A stretch of 64,000 nucleotides of DNA. Source: Desulfoscipio sp. XC116 (GTDB taxonomy: Bacteria; Bacillota; Desulfotomaculia; Desulfotomaculales; Desulfallaceae). The notes under the pieces were generated by a model. The model did not search any database. It saw nothing but the letters and a program-made list of their open reading frames with translations, and had not been told where the DNA came from. The stretch spans positions 3,167,035 through 3,231,034 of the forward strand of contig NZ_CP156660.1 in assembly GCF_039851975.1 (NCBI RefSeq). Direction: 5' to 3'. Positions 8,908-16,220 of this stretch are shown here, piece by piece. The position numbers and the translations under genes were made by a program. The stretch's first letter is position 1. The number at the start of each line of letters is the position of its first letter.

Positions 8908-9047
8908 CAAATCATCGTTAATAATAATTAAGAAGTTCCTTTACCAACCTAACCTTTAATGAAATCGACTATTTAAGTAAATTTAACAAATACGAAAGGT
9001 CAAAAATTGGGTATTCCCCACCCCGGCATATAAAGACGGAAAGTAAA
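8908..9047 (+). pseudogene. 3' fragment of a DUF3231 gene
   Basis: This stretch aligns base by base with the last 140 nt of the intact DUF3231 gene at 12881-13855 (its 13715-13855), for instance AATCGACTATTTAAGTAAAT in both, with about 15 differences and small indels that break the frame. The translated end corresponds to the W-V/I-F-P-T-P-x-Y-K tail of that protein. No 5' part is seen, so it is a decayed duplicate, about 4.8 kb from its parent and in the same orientation. Confidence 0.8.
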
Positions 9048-9442
9048 CTCGTTCAGCTAAAGCCGAACTCCAAGGCTTCAGATGGGTATTACACCCCATC
9101 TGAAGTAAAACTAGGAGCTCCCACAAAAAGTAAGCCCAATATCCTGCCCATATGCAATAGCTTTTTACATCAATATTCTTTATGCCCTCCATAACATTAA
9201 TTATCATGACCGGAGCCGCGGCCATAAAGATTATAAAAACCGTGGCCTGTCAATTTATATTGAACAAAAATAAACTCAGCCATATGTTTACCGTCCAACC
9301 TATTTGCCGGAAGGCTGTAACGAAAAATCTGAAAGAATGATTTAAAGACTTTTAGATAAAAGTGTTACCAAATCATACCTACAAACGTTTATATAGTAAA
9401 GAGCGAAATAATCTCTCAAAAAAACAAAAGAAGGAATGATAA
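9048..9442. other. Gap with one hairpin (9076-9105)
   Basis: CTTCAGATGGG and CCCATCTGAAG form a perfect 11 bp stem around 8 nt at 9076-9105, without a T-run. It lies just after the DUF3231 fragment. The remaining bases up to the toxin fragment show no gene. Confidence 0.4.
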
Positions 9443-9475
9443 AGATATAATTTTGCTGCAGGAGCATATAGCTCT

Positions 9476-9814
9476 TTGGCAACAAAAGGTGGAGAAAGAC
9501 ATCATTTTATATCAAAAGATTCACTCTCTAAAGCAGGTTTTAATACAAATACAGCTCCGGCTATAAGAATGATTTATAAGGATCATTTAAAGACACCTAA
9601 TTGGGGTAGTGGTACTTCTCAGAAAGCATTCAGAGCTGAAGAGTTAAAGTTGCTTAATGCCGGTAAATATGAAAAACTCTTAAAAATGGAGGTTAATGGG
9701 TTTAAAACTGCTCCAGATTCAGAAGGTATTTACAGTAATTTAGCAGACAAATATTATGATTCATTGATATATGCACTTTATTTAGCAGAAAAATACTTTG
9801 GAATTGACGGCTAA
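9476..9814 (+). CDS. Orphan C-terminal toxin domain of a polymorphic toxin
   Basis: A 112-residue frame starting at TTG 9476, open upstream only to a stop at 9440. It contains GGERHHFISKDSL followed by PAIRMIYKDHLKTPNWGSGT, LLNAGKYEKLLKMEVNGFK. This order (G-x-x-HH-x-x-x-x-DS, P-x-I-x-M-x-x-x-DH, GK...ME) is the pattern of the HH-motif nuclease-like tips carried at the C-terminus of RHS, LXG and other polymorphic toxins. The long N-terminal delivery part is absent, and no ribosome binding site precedes the TTG, so it is probably a displaced toxin cartridge rather than a complete gene. The next gene (9895) looks like its immunity partner. Strongly AT-rich, unlike bioB or the amidase gene nearby, pointing to transfer. 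Confidence 0.6.
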   Translation: MATKGGERHHFISKDSLSKAGFNTNTAPAIRMIYKDHLKTPNWGSGTSQKAFRAEELKLLNAGKYEKLLKMEVNGFKTAPDSEGIYSNLADKYYDSLIYALYLAEKYFGIDG

Positions 9815-9826
9815 ATTATTGCATTA

Positions 9827-9858
9827 TTTATAGAGGGACGTTATAGTCCCTCTATAAA
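9827..9858. other. Perfect hairpin between toxin tip and immunity gene
   Basis: A 13 bp perfect inverted repeat (TTTATAGAGGGAC / GTCCCTCTATAAA) with a 6 nt loop. There is no U-tract, so it may reduce rather than end transcription, or stabilise the mRNA of the following gene. Confidence 0.5.
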
Positions 9859-9894
9859 TATTAAAATTTTACATACTCGGAAGGAGATGCTTAA

Positions 9895-10398
9895 TTGGGA
9901 AGGTTAATCATAGAACCACATATTGGTATTGGAAAAGTAAAATTAGGAATGAGTAGAAAAGCAGTTCATGAAATAATGGGAATGAATTTTGAAAGCTTGA
10001 AAAGAGATAATATATTAATCGACCTATATTATGAGTCATGTTTTCAGGTGAATTACAATAAAGAAGGAGTTGTAAATTTTATTGAAATAGCCGATGGTAT
10101 CATAGACAACTTCAAAGTAGTTTTTAAAGATATAGAAATTTTTAAAACAAAGGCAAATGATTTAGTCTCTTACTTTGAAAAAATTTCAAAGTATAATAAA
10201 GATGATCCAGATGCTGTTTTAGGGTTTATGTATATTTTTGAAGATATAGGGGTATCACTTTGGAGACCTAATGTTTTCAAAGAAGAGATCTTACATGAAC
10301 CATGGTTTCAGCAATTAGAACAGGAAGATAAGGAATATGAATTAAAATTCCAGTATTTTGAATCCGTATCCATATGGAGTAAAGGTTACTATGATTAA
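9895..10398 (+). CDS. Probable immunity protein for the neighbouring toxin tip
   Basis: A 167-residue soluble acidic protein without signal peptide or membrane helix. Its N-terminus (EPHIGIGKVKLGMSRKAV) follows the G-x-G-x-(V/I)-x-L-G-M-S-x-x-x-V pattern seen at the start of many immunity-type proteins of contact and LXG toxin loci. I cannot assign a Pfam family with certainty. The start is TTG 9895 because GGAAGGAG lies 8 nt before it. Position directly after the toxin domain, similar AT-richness and same strand support the pairing. If the toxin tip is inactive, this gene would be an orphan immunity gene protecting against kin. Confidence 0.55.
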   Translation: MGRLIIEPHIGIGKVKLGMSRKAVHEIMGMNFESLKRDNILIDLYYESCFQVNYNKEGVVNFIEIADGIIDNFKVVFKDIEIFKTKANDLVSYFEKISKYNKDDPDAVLGFMYIFEDIGVSLWRPNVFKEEILHEPWFQQLEQEDKEYELKFQYFESVSIWSKGYYD

Positions 10399-10665
10399 TT
10401 TGTACACGCTACCACCGGTTACTTAAACCATATGCGATTTCCGGCTCCTGAAAAAAGCGTCCGACTTACCCCGCTCCGCTGGGCAGAGTCATTTTATGTT
10501 ATTGCAGCGGTTATGATGGGGCGTGTACTCAAGAAAGTTTATAACAAACAGATATCAACATGCGTTACAATGGTGTGGGGGGGAGCCACTCACCTTAAGC
10601 AGGAAAGAGGGTAAATAATAGCACTCTCATCATCCAACTGCAATGATAATGACCATTTTTTTATA

Positions 10666-12582
10666 TTAATATACCAACTCCGACAGGTAGACAAATTCAA
10701 CCCCCCTGGCTTCCATTACCGGTATCATTTCCTTTAGCGCCCGGGCCATTTTATCACCGCCCAAACCAACATGCCCGATACCCACGGCGCTCCCCCGGGC
10801 CAGGGCTTCATCCGCCAGTGAGGCAAGCTGCTTTTTCATATGGGCTTCGTTTTTGATTTCATCCAAAAATATGTCTCTCTTGGTATACGCTAAACCCATA
10901 CTTTGAGCCAGGGGAATAATTTTTGATTCAGCCGAGGTTATACTGTCCAGTACAAAAAAACCCTCTTCCCCGGCCACTTCGAGCACAGGGCGGATTAGTT
11001 CCTCCCGGGCGGTAACCAGGGAGCCCATATGGTTATTAAACCCGCTGGCATAGGGAACCTGAGCGAAATCCCGGCGCACCACCCGGCGGATTTCGTCCGC
11101 GTCCATGTCGGCGGTTATGGCGCCGGGTCCCAGCCAGCTGGGTTTACCTCTCAGCGGCTGCATGGGCAAATGCACGATTACCTCGCACCCCTGCTTCGCA
11201 GCCAGTATGGCCTGCCGGCGTGAATATTCACCATTGGGCATAACGGCGCAGGTTAAAGGGGCGTCGATGGAGAGCATTTCTTTGGCCCCGCTGGGGTTGC
11301 TCTGGCCAAAATCATCAATTACAATAGCTACTTTGGCTTTTCTTCCTTCCATGATTCCCCCGGCGACTTTAGTCAGCGGCATATTACCGCGGCTAAGCGG
11401 CTTGCTGATATCAATGTGTCCGGCCAAGGTCTTGCCTTGCTGCCCGTTAATCAGTATTTGCACCTGCTGGATAGCGGGCAGTTCAAAAAGAGTATAGACA
11501 ATGGAACTGACGGCGATCCATTCCTGTTCGCTGCCTATAAAACCGGGCTTGTCGCCGGTTAACGCCAGGTCGACCACCGCAAGGGATCCGGATACCCGCA
11601 GAGATTTATAAGCAATGCCCTCCGGTAAACAGGGACGCAGGTCTTTGGACTGCCTGGGTCCCCGGGCCAACTGTTTCAGTGCCGACCGGGCCAGTTCCTC
11701 CGGCGAGCAATTGGCTGCGGCCACCGGATCCATCTCTTCCGCAGCCATAAAAAGCCCGGTCTTGGTTTGGGGTACAAAATATAAATTAGGCCAGATACCT
11801 TTGTTAACATCGCTATCAGCTTCCTTAACCCGGATACTGTCGCCCAGGTCCGGAACGAGTATCGCCGGGGTTGCGGACAGATTTGCTTCCGGCGCGTCAT
11901 CAAAGTAATTAACTATTCCCGTACAGATGGAACGGGCCAGTTGCCGGCGGTATTCAACATCAACCAGATGCAGCTGGTCTTTGGGGCTTGAAATATACCC
12001 CAGTTCCACCAGCACCGCGGGTATTTCCAGGTGGTTCAATATGTAATAGTTCCTAACATGGCTGGTTCTTTTAACCATGTCCGGAATGTGCTTCAACTCC
12101 CGCTGGATGTTTTGCGCCAAATGTCCGTCCAAAGGCCTGGCCCGATTATAAAATACCACCGCCCCGGCTTTGTTGGTTTTGGGTGAGGAGTTGATATGTA
12201 AACTTACGAAGATGTCCGCCTTATTTTTTGCTGCCACCGCAATCCGTTCATCCAAGCTGTCTTTGCGCTGCCAAAAGAATACGTTCCGGCCGGGCTCTTT
12301 GTCGCCATCCCTGGTGAGCTTGACAGCAGTGCCCTGGCTCTCCAACATTTGGGCCAACTCGCGGGCCACCGCCAGGGTAAGGTCCTTTTCCATTATTTGA
12401 TCCCGGTAGGCACAACCGGGATCAGAGCCACCGTGGCCGGGGTCTATTACCACAGTCTTTCCCCGCGTGACTGAAACAGGAACTTGCTTATTAAAATATA
12501 ATGAGCTATAAATTCCAACTGATATTATGCACGCTATTATAAGACCGAAAATAAAAATTCTTTGTTTTTGTTGCTTGTACAT
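10666..12582 (-). CDS. Amidase / GerMN / divergent deacetylase fusion, membrane anchored
   Basis: A 638-residue protein with an N-terminal transmembrane anchor (residues 9-29). Residues about 41-225 are an Amidase_3 (N-acetylmuramoyl-L-alanine amidase, CwlD/CwlC type) domain: zinc His in VIDPGHGGSDPG, Glu in IMEKDLTL, His in VSLHINSS and catalytic Glu in VLVELGYIS. Residues about 265-385 match a GerMN domain (LARGPRQSKDLRPCLPEG, SSIVYTLFELPAIQQVQILING), found in spore germination and sporulation proteins. Residues about 412-636 are a divergent polysaccharide deacetylase (YibQ-like): KVAIVIDDFG, VIVHLPMQP, GFNNHMGS, GIGHVGLG. A role in cell-wall or spore-cortex peptidoglycan processing follows from the domains. 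The three are usually separate or pairwise genes. It stands alone, with about 270 nt of featureless DNA on its 3' side. Confidence 0.85.
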   Translation of the reverse strand: MYKQQKQRIFIFGLIIACIISVGIYSSLYFNKQVPVSVTRGKTVVIDPGHGGSDPGCAYRDQIMEKDLTLAVARELAQMLESQGTAVKLTRDGDKEPGRNVFFWQRKDSLDERIAVAAKNKADIFVSLHINSSPKTNKAGAVVFYNRARPLDGHLAQNIQRELKHIPDMVKRTSHVRNYYILNHLEIPAVLVELGYISSPKDQLHLVDVEYRRQLARSICTGIVNYFDDAPEANLSATPAILVPDLGDSIRVKEADSDVNKGIWPNLYFVPQTKTGLFMAAEEMDPVAAANCSPEELARSALKQLARGPRQSKDLRPCLPEGIAYKSLRVSGSLAVVDLALTGDKPGFIGSEQEWIAVSSIVYTLFELPAIQQVQILINGQQGKTLAGHIDISKPLSRGNMPLTKVAGGIMEGRKAKVAIVIDDFGQSNPSGAKEMLSIDAPLTCAVMPNGEYSRRQAILAAKQGCEVIVHLPMQPLRGKPSWLGPGAITADMDADEIRRVVRRDFAQVPYASGFNNHMGSLVTAREELIRPVLEVAGEEGFFVLDSITSAESKIIPLAQSMGLAYTKRDIFLDEIKNEAHMKKQLASLADEALARGSAVGIGHVGLGGDKMARALKEMIPVMEARGVEFVYLSELVY

Positions 12583-12880
12583 TAAGCGTCTACACTTCCT
12601 TTATTGATCCATAATATATCGAGTCTATTTTGCCGTAAGCCCTGAATTTATATGCTTATAAAAACCGCATAAACGAAACGATCAGATTTGGACAAAAAGG
12701 AAGGACCTCCCTCGGCAGGTGGTCCGTATCTTTAAAGGCAAGTCTTTTTATCCCATAAAAACGATCTGTAACATCGCAATTTGATTATTATAAGCAATAT
12801 TCCACCTTTTTTTTAGATTATTAAATAAAAAAGAAATATATGCAGATAATACATACATTAATTACCGTGGAGGAATTAAT

Positions 12881-13855
12881 ATGACTTTCTTCAGAAACCC
12901 CAGACAAATAGAATCAGCTAAACTGGATGTTCATGAAGCCTATACCCTCTGGCGGGCTTATACGGACAGAAATATATCAATAGATCACATGAACCACTTG
13001 AAAAATTTTATTCACGACGCTGATTTTGTAGTTTATCTGTCAAAAATTCTTGCTGATTTAAAAAAGGAAAGCAATACCTTAGAAGGATTATTGCAGAAAT
13101 ACTCTATTGTTGGCCCCGAACCGGCTGTGGAAAAGCACAATACTGCCGGCAATTCTGAAATAATAAGCGACCAAAATGCAGCTGAAGTCATGCACCGCTT
13201 TATAAGATTGGATGTAAATTTAATGGCATTAAGTTTAAAATATACACCTACCGATGATGGAATTTGGTCATTCATAATTGAACTTATGAAATCAGCAATA
13301 CATAGGATTGATAATCTCATAAAATATATGAAACTAAAAAACTGGCTATTCGAGCCTCCGTTATATCCATATGTGCCAGCTGAAACTAAAGAAAAAGTCG
13401 CCACCAATGAAATTGCCCTTTTATGGGATCACCTGATCTTTAGGTACCATAATATACGGCAAACACAGGTTTTTGCGTCACTGGCCGCTGATCCTGATTT
13501 TATACTTATATTAAATAAGGGTATTGAAATTTTACAAAAGGAAATGCAAGTCATACAAGATAAGTTGGTTTATTATGGAGTCAGTTTGCCCAAGCATTAT
13601 ACTAATATTACTGTTATTCCGGAAGACAAAAATATAATAAGTGATAAATATATGCTTAACACAATCATGCGGGGCATGAGGGATGCAATAGCGCTTCACG
13701 CCTCGGCCATTCAGGAGATCATCGTTAATGATAAATTAAGAAGTTTCTTTACCAGCCTAACCTTTGCTGAAATCGACTATTTAAGTAAATTTACAAAATA
13801 CGGAAAAATAAAAAGTTGGGTGTTCCCTACCCCGACATATAAAGGCGGGAAGTGA
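12881..13855 (+). CDS. DUF3231 protein, two repeats
   Basis: A 324-residue protein built of two tandem DUF3231 repeats, each about 150 residues of helices ending in an aromatic tail: YMKLKNWLFEPPLYPY near 165 and YGKIKSWVFPTPTYKGG at the C-terminus. Members of this Firmicutes family are of unknown function and often occur in sporulating species; structure-based suggestions of ferritin-like bundles are not proven here. No signal peptide. ATG 12881 follows GTGGAGGAATTAAT. A fragment of the same 3' end lies at 8908 and a single-repeat relative at 47979-48497. The 300 nt upstream (12583-12880) shows no gene. Confidence 0.85.
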   Translation: MTFFRNPRQIESAKLDVHEAYTLWRAYTDRNISIDHMNHLKNFIHDADFVVYLSKILADLKKESNTLEGLLQKYSIVGPEPAVEKHNTAGNSEIISDQNAAEVMHRFIRLDVNLMALSLKYTPTDDGIWSFIIELMKSAIHRIDNLIKYMKLKNWLFEPPLYPYVPAETKEKVATNEIALLWDHLIFRYHNIRQTQVFASLAADPDFILILNKGIEILQKEMQVIQDKLVYYGVSLPKHYTNITVIPEDKNIISDKYMLNTIMRGMRDAIALHASAIQEIIVNDKLRSFFTSLTFAEIDYLSKFTKYGKIKSWVFPTPTYKGGK

Positions 13856-13978
13856 AATCGTTCAGTTAAAGCTGAACATCAGGGCTCAGTGCAACATGCG
13901 CTGCCGTTCCGGCTGCCTTTATTGCTACGCGGAATAAAAACATTTATTACGTTCCCTGCCAAAATGGATGAGAGCTAG

Positions 13979-14110
13979 TTATTTGGGCTTGTTCGCTGAT
14001 TCTAATGTTGAAGATGTTTGAGAAATAGCTTTCCTTTCAGCTTTTTTTTCAGCTTTCTTTGCAGCTATCTTCTTCTTCTTCTCCTTGTTCTTGGGATTTT
14101 TATCTCCCAT
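13979..14110 (-). CDS. Tiny Lys-rich protein (43 residues)
   Basis: ATG 14110 to TAA 13979 encodes MGDKNPKNKEKKKKIAAKKA and a short Ser/Thr-rich end. A strong ribosome binding site (GGAGGTAG) lies 5 nt before the ATG, so the gene is probably real in spite of its size. Small proteins beginning M-G-D-K-x-P-K-N-K are common in Clostridia and uncharacterised; the high Lys content suggests nucleic-acid or ribosome contact, which is inference. Confidence 0.7.
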   Translation of the reverse strand: MGDKNPKNKEKKKKIAAKKAEKKAERKAISQTSSTLESANKPK

Positions 14111-14184
14111 TGCAACTACCTCCAATCGCTCATTATCTTAAGTATACTATCTTACTGCTATTATAGCCATCAACCGCATACGCT

Positions 14185-14224
14185 AAAAAATGCCATGGAC
14201 CGCTTAACCGGCACTCAAATGGCA
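14185..14224 (-). terminator. Likely terminator of the nine-gene uptake operon
   Basis: Read on the minus strand, TGCCAT ... ATGGCA closes a stem with inner G/C pairs (GCCGG ... GGTCC region imperfect) and is followed by six T residues. It is the first candidate after the end of the ATPase gene at 14389; the 165 nt between holds nothing else. Confidence 0.55.
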
Positions 14225-14388
14225 CCATACACGGTCCAACCTCCTTATTGCTGGCTAAAGAAGCATATTCCACCCAAAGATAGCCAATTATTTATCTTTT
14301 TATCATGGGCATCCGGGGAGTCCGGATTTTCTCCATGCCGTTCAGCCATGTATGGGCTGTAAAGGATGCAGAAATTCCCCAAGAGTCC

Positions 14389-15165
14389 TCAAAATACGGT
14401 CGGGGCGCAAAATGTAAATTTCTGCCCCGACACGTTGACTTTAGTGATATCTACAGACAATCCATACAGTTCACTAAGCAGGTCGGAGGTGAGAACATCC
14501 TCCACCCTGCCGATTAAAACTTCATCACAGCTTTTGATAACGGCCACCTTGGTTGCGCACATATAAACATGGTCGGGAAAATGAGTGGTCATAACTATGG
14601 CCAGCCCGGACCGGGCAAGCTTGCGCACTTGCCGCAGGGTACGGATTTGATTGCCGAAATCCAGATTGGCAGTGGGTTCATCCATAATCAGCAGCTCGGT
14701 CTTTTGGGCCAGCGCGCGGGCAATAAGCAGCATCTGACGTTCACCTCCGCTGATTTCGGTATAAATTTTGTCCGCCAGATGGCTCATGCCCACCGCCTCA
14801 AGCGCCTCTTCCGCAATACGGTAGTCCTCGGCTCCCGGTACGGAAAATAATGAAATATACGCCGTTCTGCCCATAACCACCACATCCCGCACAGTAAAAG
14901 GAAAGGGCGGCATGTGCACTTGCGGCACATAGCCTATTTTCCGGGCCACCGCCTGCCTGCTCATGCTCCGCATGTCCTTGCCTTCTAATAAAACCTGTCC
15001 GCCCAGCAGATCAATATGTCCCAATATGGATTTAAACAAGGTGGTTTTCCCCACCCCGTTGGGTCCTAAAATGCAAATAATCTCACCCGGTTCAGCCGTT
15101 AAGGAAACACCCCGCACCACTATCCGCTTGCCATAACCGCAAATAGCGTTTTTTAACTCCAGCAT
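14389..15165 (-). CDS. FecE/BtuD-type ABC transporter ATPase
   Basis: A 258-residue ATPase that should drive import of an iron-chelate, heme or corrinoid through the permease encoded just upstream. Walker A is GPNGVGKTT, the Q-loop lies in GYVPQVH, the ABC signature is SGGERQ and Walker B is LLIMDEPTANLD, followed by the switch His in VMTTHFPDH. ATG 15165 is chosen because it forms a TGATG overlap with the permease stop and AAAGGGGTGG lies 8 nt before it; GTG 15174 is an alternative. It is the last gene of the nine-gene operon. The family (PF00005, COG1120) cannot tell the substrate. Confidence 0.92.
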   Translation of the reverse strand: MLELKNAICGYGKRIVVRGVSLTAEPGEIICILGPNGVGKTTLFKSILGHIDLLGGQVLLEGKDMRSMSRQAVARKIGYVPQVHMPPFPFTVRDVVVMGRTAYISLFSVPGAEDYRIAEEALEAVGMSHLADKIYTEISGGERQMLLIARALAQKTELLIMDEPTANLDFGNQIRTLRQVRKLARSGLAIVMTTHFPDHVYMCATKVAVIKSCDEVLIGRVEDVLTSDLLSELYGLSVDITKVNVSGQKFTFCAPTVF

Positions 15166-16220
15166 CAGTTCCACCCCTTTCTGCCGCGCAAAAGCAGACC
15201 GATAAATACCGGCGCTCCAATAATGGCAGTCAAAATACCCAGGGGAATTTCCACCTGCAGCAGATTGCGCGCGATATTATCCACCAAAAGCAGATACGAA
15301 GCGCCGACCAAAAAAGACGCCGGCAGCAGATATCTATAATTGGGACCGACCATCATGCGGCTAAGGTGAGGAATAACCAGGCCCACCCAGCCGATTTGCC
15401 CGCTGATACTGACCACCGATGCGGTAAGCAAAGTGGAACAAACAATAACCACAATCCGGTATTTTTGCGTATCCATCCCCAGAGCCGAAGCCTCTTCATC
15501 TCCAAAGACCAGCACATTCAGCCGCCAGCGTAAAAGCAGTAAGGCAGCGGCGGAGATTATTACGGGAGGCAGCACAAAGAGCAAGTCATAAAAGGTGGTG
15601 GCGGAAAGACTGCCCATAAGCCAAAATGTAATCTCCGGCAGCTTACTGTAGGGATCCGCCAGGTATTTGGTTACGGCAATAAAAGCGGAAAACAGCGCCG
15701 AAACAACCATGCCCGCCAGCACCAGCACCAGGGTAATATTTTCTCTGCGCCCCACCGTTTTACTAATCAGATAGCTCATACCGACCGCTATCAAACCACA
15801 GGCAAAGGAGAGCAGCTGGATGCCCAAAGCGGGCAGTAAAAACAAAATGCCGACTGCCGCCCCGAAGCCCGCTCCGGCCGTAGCTCCTAAAATATCGGGC
15901 GACACCATGGGATTGCGAAATACCCCTTGATACGCCGCACCCGACATGGCCAGCGCTCCGCCCACAAGCAGCGCCGCCATAACCCTCGGCAGGCGGATTT
16001 GACCGATCACCGCCGCCGCCGGTGCGGAAAGCCCGCTTTCACTCTCGAAAAACCAGGCTTTTAAATAAAAAACACAATCCCCGACAGATACGGGATAGCG
16101 CCCGATAAAAAACGAGCCTGCCGCCAGCGCCAGGAAGACTACCGCTAAAACCAGCAAAATATACCTGTTTCTTCTTATTTCCGCACTTTGCATATAAGAT
16201 TGACTGTTCAATTTATTCAA
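15165..16220 (-). CDS. FecCD/BtuC-type ABC permease
   Basis: A 351-residue polytopic protein with about ten hydrophobic segments, the size and pattern of the FecCD family (iron-siderophore, heme and vitamin B12 permeases). Diagnostic stretches are RLPRVMAALLVGGALAMSGA, NPMVSPDILGATAGAGFGA near residue 105-125 and GQIGWVGLVIPHLSRMMVG near 285, the last containing the ATPase coupling helix. The start is TTG 16220, inside the end of the transglutaminase gene, with GGAAAGG about 10 nt upstream. A homodimer with the ATPase from 14389 and the lipoprotein from 28050 would make a complete importer; the three genes stand at opposite ends of the same operon. Confidence 0.93.
   Translation of the reverse strand: MNKLNSQSYMQSAEIRRNRYILLVLAVVFLALAAGSFFIGRYPVSVGDCVFYLKAWFFESESGLSAPAAAVIGQIRLPRVMAALLVGGALAMSGAAYQGVFRNPMVSPDILGATAGAGFGAAVGILFLLPALGIQLLSFACGLIAVGMSYLISKTVGRRENITLVLVLAGMVVSALFSAFIAVTKYLADPYSKLPEITFWLMGSLSATTFYDLLFVLPPVIISAAALLLLRWRLNVLVFGDEEASALGMDTQKYRIVVIVCSTLLTASVVSISGQIGWVGLVIPHLSRMMVGPNYRYLLPASFLVGASYLLLVDNIARNLLQVEIPLGILTAIIGAPVFIGLLLRGRKGWN

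Noticed and set aside
10432-10614. 60-codon frame before the amidase fusion
   Set aside because: No start signal, no family, composition like non-coding DNA.
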